A stretch of 64,000 nt of DNA, from the NCBI GenBank assembly GCA_040755755.1, contig JBFLZW010000022.1:175654-239653 (forward strand), read 5' to 3'. The translations under genes were made by a program, and so were the position numbers. Within the stretch, counting starts at the first letter, position 1. Each line of letters starts with the position of its first letter. This document shows, in pieces, positions 8,162-15,382 of the stretch. The notes below the pieces were generated by a model, which saw only the letters and a list, made by a program, of their open reading frames with translations, was not told the origin of the DNA and did not search any database. This DNA is from a bacterium. GTDB taxonomy: Bacteria > SZUA-182 > DTGQ01.

Positions 8162-9739
8162 ATGCGCTATTTTAATACGGCTGGACCGATAAAATGCGAA
8201 GAACATTACTGTTTACCTCCACTTGGACGGTTTAACCTCACGGAAATACTATCCCTGATTTCCCAGAAGAAATACTTTGTGTTACATGCCCCCCGGCAGA
8301 CTGGAAAAACGAGCTATCTTCTCGCATTGATGGATTATCTCAACGCCAGGGAGAGCTATCGATGCCTTTACTTGAATGTCGAAGCGGCTCAAGCTGCCAG
8401 AGAAGATGTCCGGCAAGGCATGAGGGCCATACTGAGCGAGATGGCTTTGAGCGCTGTAGCCTTCCTGAAAGATGATTTCCTCGAATCCTGCTGGGACCAG
8501 GTTTTTGAAAAGAGCGGGGAATATGGTGCCTTAAACATGCTGCTATCCCTCTGGGCCAAAGAGAGTCATCTACCTTTGGTTATTTTAATTGATGAGATCG
8601 ATTCACTGATTGGGGATACTCTGATTTCCCTCTTACGTCAATTACGGGCAGGGTATTCCAAACGTCCGGATATGTTTCCCCAGAGTATCGTGTTGTGCGG
8701 TGTTCGGGACGTGAGAGACTACCGGATACATTCTGCCAAAGATAAAGCAATCATTACCGGAGGAAGTGCTTTCAACATAAAAGCAGAATCTCTGCGGCTT
8801 GGGAACTTCTCCAGAGACGAGGTATTGGCTCTTTATGGAGAGCATACAGAAGAAACGGGTCAGGAATTTACGCATGAAACCCTGAACCTGGTTTGGGACT
8901 TGACGCAGGGGCAGCCCTGGCTGCTCAATGCCCTGGGCTACGAGGTATGTTTTAAAATGGAAGAGGGGCGTGACCGAAGCAAGCCAATTACAGCCGAGAT
9001 GGTGCAGCAGGCCAAAGAAAATATCATTCTCAGGAGGGATACCCACATCGACCAGTTGGCCGACAAGCTGCAGGAAGCGCGGGTCCGCCGGGTGATTGAG
9101 CCAATATTGGAGGGGCATAAAGAACCGGAGCAGATTCCTGTCGAAGACTTATCATATGTTATAGACCTGGGATTGGTGAGAGTTGATGGCCAGTTGCAGA
9201 TAGCAAACCGGATATGTCAGGAGGTGATTCCCCGGGAGCTGACCTATAGCACCCAGGTCACTATCTCGGAGCAGCCTTCATGGTATATCGGTCCGGATGG
9301 CCAACTCGATATGGACAAGCTTCTCGGCTCATTTCAGGAGTTTTTCCGCGAACATTCGGAACATTGGGTAGAGCGGTTTCAGTACAAAGAGGCAGGCCCT
9401 CAACTGCTGCTGCAAGCCTTCCTCCAGAGGATTATCAATGGCGGAGGGAGAGTAGAAAGAGAATACGGCCTTGGCAGAATGCGGACAGACCTTCTCGTTA
9501 TCTGGCCTTTTCAAGCCGGTGTTCAGAAAGTGGTGATTGAGCTGAAAGTGCTCTATAAATCGCTTGACGATACAATTGCCGAGGGGCTGAAACAGACCGT
9601 GGAATATATGGACCGATGCGGTACTGATCAAGGCCACCTGGTGATCTTTGACCGGAGTGAGGGGAAAAGGTGGGAGGATAAGATATTCAAGCGGAAAGAA
9701 AAATACCAAAACAAAAGTATTACCGTATGGGGGATGTGA
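8162..9739 (+). CDS. AAA-type ATPase with C-terminal PD-(D/E)XK nuclease-like domain
   Basis: The 525-aa protein begins after a strong GAAGGAGGTG site. The ATPase domain has Walker A APRQTGKTS (about residues 43-51) and Walker B LVILIDEIDSL (about 139-149). A helical region follows, then a C-terminal nuclease-like domain (about 415-520) with an RTDLLVIW strand followed by VVIELKV, i.e. the D...ExK pattern of PD-(D/E)XK folds. Proteins of this type (AAA_14/PDDEXK_9-like) are abundant, often multicopy, and spread by recombination; their role is unclear, possibly defence or selfish DNA. The last codons (ITVWGM) lie in the sequence repeated next to radC at 12296 and 7767. The ancestral order was therefore probably this ATPase convergent with and touching radC. 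Confidence 0.75.
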   Translation: MRYFNTAGPIKCEEHYCLPPLGRFNLTEILSLISQKKYFVLHAPRQTGKTSYLLALMDYLNARESYRCLYLNVEAAQAAREDVRQGMRAILSEMALSAVAFLKDDFLESCWDQVFEKSGEYGALNMLLSLWAKESHLPLVILIDEIDSLIGDTLISLLRQLRAGYSKRPDMFPQSIVLCGVRDVRDYRIHSAKDKAIITGGSAFNIKAESLRLGNFSRDEVLALYGEHTEETGQEFTHETLNLVWDLTQGQPWLLNALGYEVCFKMEEGRDRSKPITAEMVQQAKENIILRRDTHIDQLADKLQEARVRRVIEPILEGHKEPEQIPVEDLSYVIDLGLVRVDGQLQIANRICQEVIPRELTYSTQVTISEQPSWYIGPDGQLDMDKLLGSFQEFFREHSEHWVERFQYKEAGPQLLLQAFLQRIINGGGRVEREYGLGRMRTDLLVIWPFQAGVQKVVIELKVLYKSLDDTIAEGLKQTVEYMDRCGTDQGHLVIFDRSEGKRWEDKIFKRKEKYQNKSITVWGM

Positions 9740-9978
9740 GCAGTCGCCCGGTCTTTGTGTCTCTTGTCCTGTCTCTGTCTCAGGGCCAGACCAAGACATC
9801 ATATTGTTTTATTTACGATAGATGTTCCCCAAATAGGTATTTTTATGCCTTAGAAGGCTATTTTGGGGGGCAAAAATAAGAGGTAGGGTGGGGGGAAGCC
9901 CCCCGCGTTACCCGCTCTTGGCAGAGTCCACCGCAGGGTGATGCATGTGCCCAAGTAAACCTGTTGCGGGAACATCCT
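9740..9978. other. Scar region after the ATPase gene: radC tail, shared repeat, hairpin
   Basis: The first 25 nt repeat the radC 3' end. 9781-9825 is a near copy of 11877-11923 (shared TATTGTTTTATTTACGATA). A half hairpin CTTAGAAGGCTATTTT and a GGGGGGAAGCCCCCC hairpin near 9890 follow. No gene is supported. Confidence 0.6.
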
Positions 9979-10240
9979 TCAATTCTCGTATGCGCCGATA
10001 TCATATCCGCTACCTTGGGGTCTGACTGCACCATTACAATCGTCGAAAGGAGCACGTTGTCGAGCGTATTCAACCATACCGGCGTCTTTGGCAGGGCTAT
10101 TCCGCGTAAGCCGGTAGTCTCCTGACGCGGGATTTAAAAATATATTACCCACTGCATTCCTTTGCAGATTCGAGGTTGAATCCACATCATTACCAGTTCC
10201 CCCAGAAAATTGAACACTACATTATTCACATTACCATCAA
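9979..10240 (-). pseudogene. C-terminal fragment of a right-handed beta-helix secreted protein
   Basis: The frame ends with the signature of choice-of-anchor-Q/parallel beta-helix proteins: PASGDYRLTRNSPAKDAG, then D-x-x-G-x-x-RP-x-G and YDIGAYE. About 20 codons upstream of the first Met the frame meets a TAA, so the long N-terminal helix is missing. Full-length relatives run to several hundred residues. It is a decayed leftover from a surface or secreted carbohydrate-binding protein. Confidence 0.7.
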
Positions 10241-10321
10241 GAATGTGGATAGCGAACATTCTGGGCTCTTCAATATCTGGACTCCATAGCGCTTTTTTGA
10301 CTCAAACAACCACCTTAGCCA

Positions 10322-10596
10322 GAATGGCACTTACATAAGCCAAGCTTATAATATAGAGAGGACACAAAGCACACAGGGAAAAAAGATCTCCCGCAGAAGA
10401 CGCAGAGACGCAGAGAACAACCAATCCGGCAAGGTCCTGATGAAAGTCGGGATATATCGATGTGTCAACGGCCTGGAAGCAAGCAAAAAGTAAAAAGGCA
10501 CAAGGAGGAACTTGTTTTACTTTTACTTTTCAATGATATCCTCTGCGTCTCAGCGTCTCTGCGGGAGAATTACTAATTCTTATGTAAGTGCCATTC
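10322..10596. mobile_element. 275-bp MITE with 18-bp terminal inverted repeats and 10-bp target duplication
   Basis: The ends are GAATGGCACTTACATAAG (10322-10339) and its exact reverse complement (10579-10596). The same 10 bp, ACCTTAGCCA, flanks both sides (10312-10321 and 10597-10606), which is direct evidence of transposition. The interior has no gene. It contains an inverted pair related to CGCAGAGACGCAGAG (near 10400 and 10545). A long target duplication of about 10 bp would fit mobilisation by an IS4/IS231-type transposase, which is an inference. A related element sits at 35388 and a solo end at 56637. Confidence 0.85.
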
Positions 10597-10618
10597 ACCT
10601 TAGCCAGCTTCGCCGATC

Positions 10619-10856
10619 GTGGGCAAACTTCAGCAGGAATTCTCTCTCATGGCACCTGTGGGTAATATGCCAGATATAACCTGGCAGATAATGCCTGTTT
10701 GCTCTTGGCATTCTTTACACACCACACTCTCTTTTCTGACTTTTTTAGAAGGGCAATTTTTAGCCCCAAAATGACCTTCTAAGGCCAAAAGTGAGTGTCT
10801 GTTTTGGCATTATCTGTTTTCATACCATATACTACCCTGGTCCGACCCGGTAGCAG
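10619..10856. repeat. 240-bp diverged repeat, copy A, with hairpin
   Basis: It aligns by eye along its length with 12041-12294 (shared TCTCTCAT, CACCTGTGGGTAATATGCCA, TTTGCTCTTGGCATTCTT and TGGTCCGACCC). It contains a hairpin at 10745-10782 (TTAGAAGG ... CCTTCTAA) whose counterpart in copy B has paired changes, which suggests the structure matters or is old. Confidence 0.75.
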
Positions 10857-11041
10857 AGGTAGCACGGTACCTCAAACGACGAGTGGCATATTCTTATCCC
10901 TCCCCCATTATATAGGGGGATCGGGAGTCTGGGGTGATCTGCCTCTCGATATCTGCCATTTTGGGATAGACTCATTGGTTATTACTCCATTGTTAGAGAA
11001 AGTATCCGGCAGTAATATCCCCTTTTAAATCACCCATAAAA
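10857..11041. other. Intergenic sequence, nothing recognised
   Basis: AT-richer sequence between the repeat and the PIN partner gene. No supported gene. Confidence 0.4.
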
Positions 11042-11212
11042 TTAGACTTTTTCTTTAAGTTTTATCCAATTTTGATATTTTGCCAATGCACTATTATTTA
11101 TTTCATCTAATGTTTTATTTTTAAATTCCTTGTGCAATTTATGTCTTATCTCGTGCAGTTCCCATAAAGCCTGATCTTCATCTTTTGTATAATCATTTTT
11201 ATAAATTTCCAT
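11042..11212 (-). CDS. Small charged partner of the PIN protein (56 aa)
   Basis: ATG 11212 has GGAGG 10 nt upstream and starts MEIYKNDYTKDEDQALWE, followed by a helical, Lys/Glu-rich protein (HEIRHKLHKEF). The start overlaps the end of the upstream PIN gene by 14 nt, so the two are translationally coupled. Size, charge and coupling suggest an antitoxin-like partner, although toxin-first order is the reverse of most vapBC loci. No DNA-binding fold is evident. Confidence 0.6.
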   Translation of the reverse strand: MEIYKNDYTKDEDQALWELHEIRHKLHKEFKNKTLDEINNSALAKYQNWIKLKEKV

Positions 11213-11681
11213 ATTGGGAACCTCCAAATAATTCCAGTGAACCAATTTCGATAATCGGATAGTTAAACTCTCTGTTAATTTCGTGGATTTTTCTAATAGG
11301 ATTTATGCTTACGATATGCTTAAAGTTCCAGGAAGCTAAAGCCTCGATCCTGTTTACCGTTGCAACGGCAATATGGTAAGCATCCTCAGGCTCTGTTTTC
11401 GGAATTGCCCCTCTCTTTAAGTATTCATTGGCCAGAGTTATTGCTTTGTCAGTCAATTCCAGGATTTTTGTATCAGTGTCTAATATGAGACTTTTGATAC
11501 TATCCCTCTTGCGAATGTTTTCCAGTTGCTCAACTTCTTCAATTGTAATAATTGATATAAATAGCTCGTATCCTGATTTCTGGTTTTCAAACCATTTTTG
11601 AGTTATTAATTGCCTTAAGGGTTTAGAATAATCAAAATACGCACTGGGTATACTTGTGTCTAAGTATAGTTTTGGCTTCAT
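11199..11681 (-). CDS. PIN-domain protein (VapC-like toxin candidate)
   Basis: The frame can start earlier, but ATG 11681 gives the family N-terminus KPKLYLDTSIPS, with the first PIN Asp. Further acidic positions are in TIEEVEQL, EPEDAYHIAVA (the conserved E/D-x-x-HIA motif) and a C-terminal strand WNFKHIVSIN. About 160 aa is usual for this PIN subfamily. PIN domains are Mg-dependent RNases, and the coupled small partner supports a toxin-antitoxin role. The 5' end is duplicated at 7656. The surrounding sequence is more AT-rich than the housekeeping genes, in line with transfer. Confidence 0.75.
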   Translation of the reverse strand: MKPKLYLDTSIPSAYFDYSKPLRQLITQKWFENQKSGYELFISIITIEEVEQLENIRKRDSIKSLILDTDTKILELTDKAITLANEYLKRGAIPKTEPEDAYHIAVATVNRIEALASWNFKHIVSINPIRKIHEINREFNYPIIEIGSLELFGGSQYGNL

Positions 11682-11740
11682 AATTATAAAAATAATACCG
11701 ATCTGGATGAAATGCAAGTTTATTTTTTCTCTGTATTTAT

Positions 11741-11882
11741 TTTAGCGGCTCCAGTGGCCCGGTCCAGCTCTGGCTCCTGCCGGTCGGCTCCAGCGGCTCC
11801 GGCTCCAGGGTGCGGCTCGGCTCAGTCGGTTCAGGGTTCGGCTCGCGGCTCGGTCGCGGCTCAGCGGTGCGCGGCTCAGGGT
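11741..11882. repeat. GGCTC-rich low-complexity tract
   Basis: The sequence is a degenerate string of GGCTC, GCGGCTC and GGCTCC words. It is not coding and not a clean tandem array. It separates the PIN promoter region from repeat copy B. Confidence 0.6.
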
Positions 11883-12294
11883 CAGACCAAGACATTATAT
11901 TGTTTTATTTACGATATATGTCCCAAGAATATGTCCCTTTACGCGACCTTGCCTTTGATTGTACTCCTGTGCGGTCCGCCCGGCTATAAGCTGCATCGCT
12001 TTTGGTATTGTCTTATGACAGCCTCCGTCCATCACCAGTAGGTGGGGCAAACTCAAGCAGAAATTCTCTCTCATAGCACCTGTGGGTAATATGCCATAGA
12101 TTATAGATAACCTGGAAGATAATGGACCCTCTTTGCTCTTGGCATTCTTCACACACCGACCTTTCTCCCCTGCCTTTCCTTAGGAGGGCAATTTTGGGCT
12201 AAAAATCGCCCTCCTAAGGCTAAAACTGAGCATCTATTTTGGGATTATCTGCTTTAATACCATATAGTTACCGTGGTCCGACCCCGGTAGCTTT
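11877..12294. repeat. Diverged repeat, copy B, with strong hairpin
   Basis: 11877-11923 matches 9781-9825, and 12041-12294 matches 10619-10856. At 12178-12219 a long stem pairs CCTTAGGAGGGC with GCCCTCCTAAGG around an AT-rich centre. The block ends at the radC stop. No gene lies inside. Confidence 0.75.
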
Positions 12295-12295
12295 A

Positions 12296-12991
12296 TTACC
12301 GTATGGGGGATGTGAGCAGCCGCCCGGTCTTGATGCTGAAGGCCTGGGAGGGGCAGACGATGAGGTGATCGTGCAGGACGATGTTGAATTCAGAGGCAAG
12401 ATTGTCGATCCGCTGGGTCATATAGTGATCCTGTTCGGAAGGGACCGCCCGGCCGCTGGGATGGTTGTGAACAAGGATCAGGGCCGTAGCGTTGTGCATT
12501 AAAGCGGGTCTGAATATCTCCCTGGGATAAACCGGGGCCTGATCCACCGTCCCTTCCACCAGGATTTCATGGTGAACCAGGCGGTTGGCGGCATTCAGGC
12601 ACAGAACCATCAGGCATTCCCGCTGACTGGCTCCGATTGCCAGACGGACGAAATCCGTTACATCTTCAGGGGAGGAAATCGCGTTGGCCCGCTCGGCCTG
12701 CTGTTCCAGATAGCGGGTTAAAACAGCCCGGATCGAGACTAAAAATGTGGCTGCGAATGGTCCTATGCCGGACACGGTTTGGAGCTTTTCGACCGGCTGG
12801 TCAAAAACAGCGGCAAAGGTGCCAAAGCTGGAAATCAGCTCTTTGGCAATGATCTTGGTATCCTTGCGGGGAATGGCGTACGACAGAATCATTTCGAGAA
12901 GCTCATAATCAGCCAGGGCAGACCGTCCATTTTTCAAGAAACGTTCGCGCAGTCTTGTCCTGTGACCGACCTGCGAATCCGAAACCTTCAT
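12296..12991 (-). CDS. radC: RadC family JAB1/MPN-domain protein
   Basis: ATG 12991 follows AAGGATGG at a good distance; a longer in-frame extension upstream is unlikely. The N-terminal helix-hairpin-helix part (ELLEMILSYAIPRKD, VSGIGPFAA) precedes the JAB domain with LVHNHPSG and S/D at the end of the E...HxH-S-D metal site (PSEQD). RadC proteins are common, often near mobile DNA; their biochemical role is still debated. The 231-aa length is normal. The stop overlaps the 3'-end sequence of the ATPase-nuclease family, and its tail is repeated at 7757 and 9720. Confidence 0.9.
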   Translation of the reverse strand: MKVSDSQVGHRTRLRERFLKNGRSALADYELLEMILSYAIPRKDTKIIAKELISSFGTFAAVFDQPVEKLQTVSGIGPFAATFLVSIRAVLTRYLEQQAERANAISSPEDVTDFVRLAIGASQRECLMVLCLNAANRLVHHEILVEGTVDQAPVYPREIFRPALMHNATALILVHNHPSGRAVPSEQDHYMTQRIDNLASEFNIVLHDHLIVCPSQAFSIKTGRLLTSPIR

Positions 12992-13120
12992 CGGTTTTCC
13001 ATCCTTAAAAATAAAAATACGGCAAAATACCTCTCTCCTCAATATCAGTACCTAGTAAATATACAAAAATTATGAGATAAATGTCAAATTTAAGTTCATC
13101 TCGCAGCAATAAGGATTTAG

Positions 13121-13149
13121 TTTACATTTTCAGGTGTAAATGGTATAAA
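13121..13149 (+). promoter_or_regulatory. Promoter of the grpE-like/hsp70 operon with overlapping palindrome
   Basis: TTTACA (13121-13126) and TATAAA (13144-13149) are spaced by 17 nt. The -35 hexamer is half of an inverted repeat TTTACA-N8-TGTAAA, a possible operator. No CIRCE-like heat-shock element is visible. Confidence 0.55.
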
Positions 13150-13186
13150 AAACCTGCATGGGTGTAAACAGATGAAAGGAGGCTTG

Positions 13187-13867
13187 ATGGTATCCCGGAA
13201 GAAGAAGGTCAGAAGAAAAAGATTTTTTGCCAGCTCTCAGCCTGCACTATTGATCAAGCTAGATAGTGCTGAAGAAGAAATCACCACAGGGGAGGAGGTC
13301 CTTCAGATGGAGAAAGAATGTGCCTGTCAGGCAGGAGAGACTTTTCAAGAAAAGACAGAAGAATCTTTGAAAGAAGAGACAGTGAAGGCTTTTCAAGGAG
13401 GAAGAGAGGAATTGTCCGAAGAAGGCGGTGATGCCCTGACCATTCGGGGTTCCCGGATCGCCGATTCCCTGCTCATGCAGCTTGAGGATGAGGTCATCGG
13501 CTTCATCAACCATCGGCTGGAGGAGCATGTCGTCAAGAGAATCAAAGGCTTATTGGTTCCGGTAGCCAAATTGTCCCTGAAGGTGCACAAGCTGCGAAAA
13601 ACCATGGACAAAGAGACTGCCGAGTGTCTCTCGGATCTTGAAGATGATCTGGATTATATTCTCGAAAACAGCAAGCTGCAGCGGATATCCCCGCAGGCTG
13701 GAGAGAAATTCAATCCCACCCTCCATGAGGAGGTCGATTTTGCCTGGAACCCGGATCGGGGGGAAGCGGAAATTCTGGCTACTGTGCGGGATGGATATTT
13801 CTGGGAATACAACCAGGAAATGATCGTTAAACCTCAGGTTACGGTCAACAGGAGGCTGTCAGCATGA
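13187..13867 (+). CDS. GrpE-like nucleotide exchange factor
   Basis: ATG 13187 is preferred over ATG 13172 because AAAGGAGG sits 6 nt before it. The 226-aa protein has a basic start (SRKKKVRRKR), an acidic variable region (to about residue 85), a helical segment (about 95-160), and a C-terminal part like the GrpE beta domain: FNPTLHEEVDF, then a strand with VRDGYFW and ending in VKPQVTV. GrpE releases ADP from Hsp70. The next gene, an Hsp70, overlaps by ATGA, supporting a dedicated pair. Similarity is remote and mostly in the C-terminal third, so the call rests partly on context. Confidence 0.65.
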   Translation: MVSRKKKVRRKRFFASSQPALLIKLDSAEEEITTGEEVLQMEKECACQAGETFQEKTEESLKEETVKAFQGGREELSEEGGDALTIRGSRIADSLLMQLEDEVIGFINHRLEEHVVKRIKGLLVPVAKLSLKVHKLRKTMDKETAECLSDLEDDLDYILENSKLQRISPQAGEKFNPTLHEEVDFAWNPDRGEAEILATVRDGYFWEYNQEMIVKPQVTVNRRLSA

Positions 13868-15378
13868 AGATCGGCCTTGACTTTGGCACTTCCAACACCG
13901 TAGTCGCCTATCTGGAAAACCATACTCCGGTGGCCATGAAGTTCAAACATGGCGGTCTGGCAAAAGATGTATTCCCTTCGGTCTCGTTCTATCCGGAGGG
14001 GGAGGAAAAAGGAGTACATGGCCTCGAGGCCCTGGAGTACGCTTTTACCCGGCGGGGCACGCTGGTCCGGTCCCTGAAGCGAAGCCTCAAGAATTATCAT
14101 CCGGGCTCACAGCTTCTGGAGGGAGAATTCCAGCGGGGAGTCAGAGAGCTTCTGGTGGATTTCCTCCTCCATCTTAAGGAAACCATTGTTTCGACCCAGC
14201 ATCTTGGCAATGAAGAGCTTGAGGTCCTCCTGACCGTACCGGCCAACGCCAATGGCGCCCAAAGGTTCGTTACCCGGGAATCTTTCCGGGAGGCAGGTTT
14301 TATAGTCTCACCCCGGATCATCGACGAGCCGACAGCTTCAGCCATCGAGTTCTCCTATTCCGGTCTGTCCGGACGACTGTCCTCGCAGGGCAAACCCGTT
14401 TATGTCCTGGTCTACGATCTGGGAGGCGGAACCTTCGATGTTTCCCTGGTCCGGATCGAGCCGGAGCACTACCGGGTCATTGCCTCATCAGGCATCGAGC
14501 AACTGGGGGGGGATGATTTTGACCGCTGCCTGTATCAGATGGTCATAGAAAACAGGGAGTTGACAGATATCACTCCCTTGCAGGAAAAACTGCTGCTTCA
14601 CCGCTGCTGTGAGGCCAAGGAGTCCCTGTCCAATATCATCGATCCCAAATACCTGCGCATCGATCTGGAAGATGCCCATATCGGTGAAGGGTCGGTAAGG
14701 ATCCGGGTGGAGGATTACTATGAGCGCATCCTTCCCCTGGTCAATCAGACCCTTGGCAAGCTCGAAGAAGTGCTGCGGTCACCGAACGCTCAGGCCGAAG
14801 GGATCAGCAGCCTCGAGCAGATCGAAAAAATCTACCTGGTGGGCGGAAGCTCCCAGCTCCCCCTGATCCTGAAGCGGGTGCAGGGGAAGTACGGCCAGGA
14901 CAAGGTGCACCTTTCAAGCCTTCCCTTCGCCTCCATAGCGCTTGGAGCCTGTCATATGGCCCAGCAGAAGATCCAGGTCGAGCAGGTCTTGAACCGGACC
15001 TTCGGCGTCATCCGTACAGCCGGTGGACGAGAGTATTTCGATCCGATCTTCGAGAAGGGGACCAGGATCCCTACTGCCAAACGGTTCGAAATTTATCCTG
15101 AACACAACATCGGCTACTACCGCTATCTGGAATGTGCCGAGCACCGCGATGGCCAGGCCATAGCACCACGGATGTGGAGCGAGATTTTCTTCCCCTACGA
15201 TCCTGCCTGGAACCTGTCCCGAATGCCGCAGCCAGGCGATATTGAGGTCAAGCACTACGGGATGAACAGGAACAGGGTCATTGAGGAATTTTCCTGCGAT
15301 GAAAACGGTATCATTACCGTAAATCTCATTCGGGAGGCTGATTCCGTATCGATGAATTATGAGATCTGGGAAGTATGA
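13864..15378 (+). CDS. Hsp70-family chaperone with shortened C-terminus
   Basis: The ATPase domain is clear: phosphate-1 loop IGLDFGTSNTVVAY (residues 3-16), phosphate-2 loop DLGGGTFDVS (about 182-191), and adenosine loop YLVGGSSQLP (about 327-336). The C-terminal 125 residues form a reduced beta-type substrate domain rich in Tyr and Trp (IGYYRYLE, FPYDPAW). The alpha-helical lid and the acidic tail of DnaK are absent (504 aa against about 640). It is translationally coupled to the GrpE-like gene. No dnaJ is nearby. It resembles HscC/YegD-type specialised Hsp70s rather than housekeeping DnaK. It ends 4 nt from the convergent HD-GYP gene. Confidence 0.85.
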   Translation: MKIGLDFGTSNTVVAYLENHTPVAMKFKHGGLAKDVFPSVSFYPEGEEKGVHGLEALEYAFTRRGTLVRSLKRSLKNYHPGSQLLEGEFQRGVRELLVDFLLHLKETIVSTQHLGNEELEVLLTVPANANGAQRFVTRESFREAGFIVSPRIIDEPTASAIEFSYSGLSGRLSSQGKPVYVLVYDLGGGTFDVSLVRIEPEHYRVIASSGIEQLGGDDFDRCLYQMVIENRELTDITPLQEKLLLHRCCEAKESLSNIIDPKYLRIDLEDAHIGEGSVRIRVEDYYERILPLVNQTLGKLEEVLRSPNAQAEGISSLEQIEKIYLVGGSSQLPLILKRVQGKYGQDKVHLSSLPFASIALGACHMAQQKIQVEQVLNRTFGVIRTAGGREYFDPIFEKGTRIPTAKRFEIYPEHNIGYYRYLECAEHRDGQAIAPRMWSEIFFPYDPAWNLSRMPQPGDIEVKHYGMNRNRVIEEFSCDENGIITVNLIREADSVSMNYEIWEV

Positions 15379-15382
15379 TTAA

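Noticed and set aside
10795-11028. 77-codon plus-strand frame
   Set aside because: Begins inside a repeat also found at 12230 and lacks a ribosome site or recognisable protein.
11712-12041. 109-codon frame across the GGCTC-rich tract
   Set aside because: Translation of low-complexity DNA (Ser/Ala/Gly runs) with no start signal or family.
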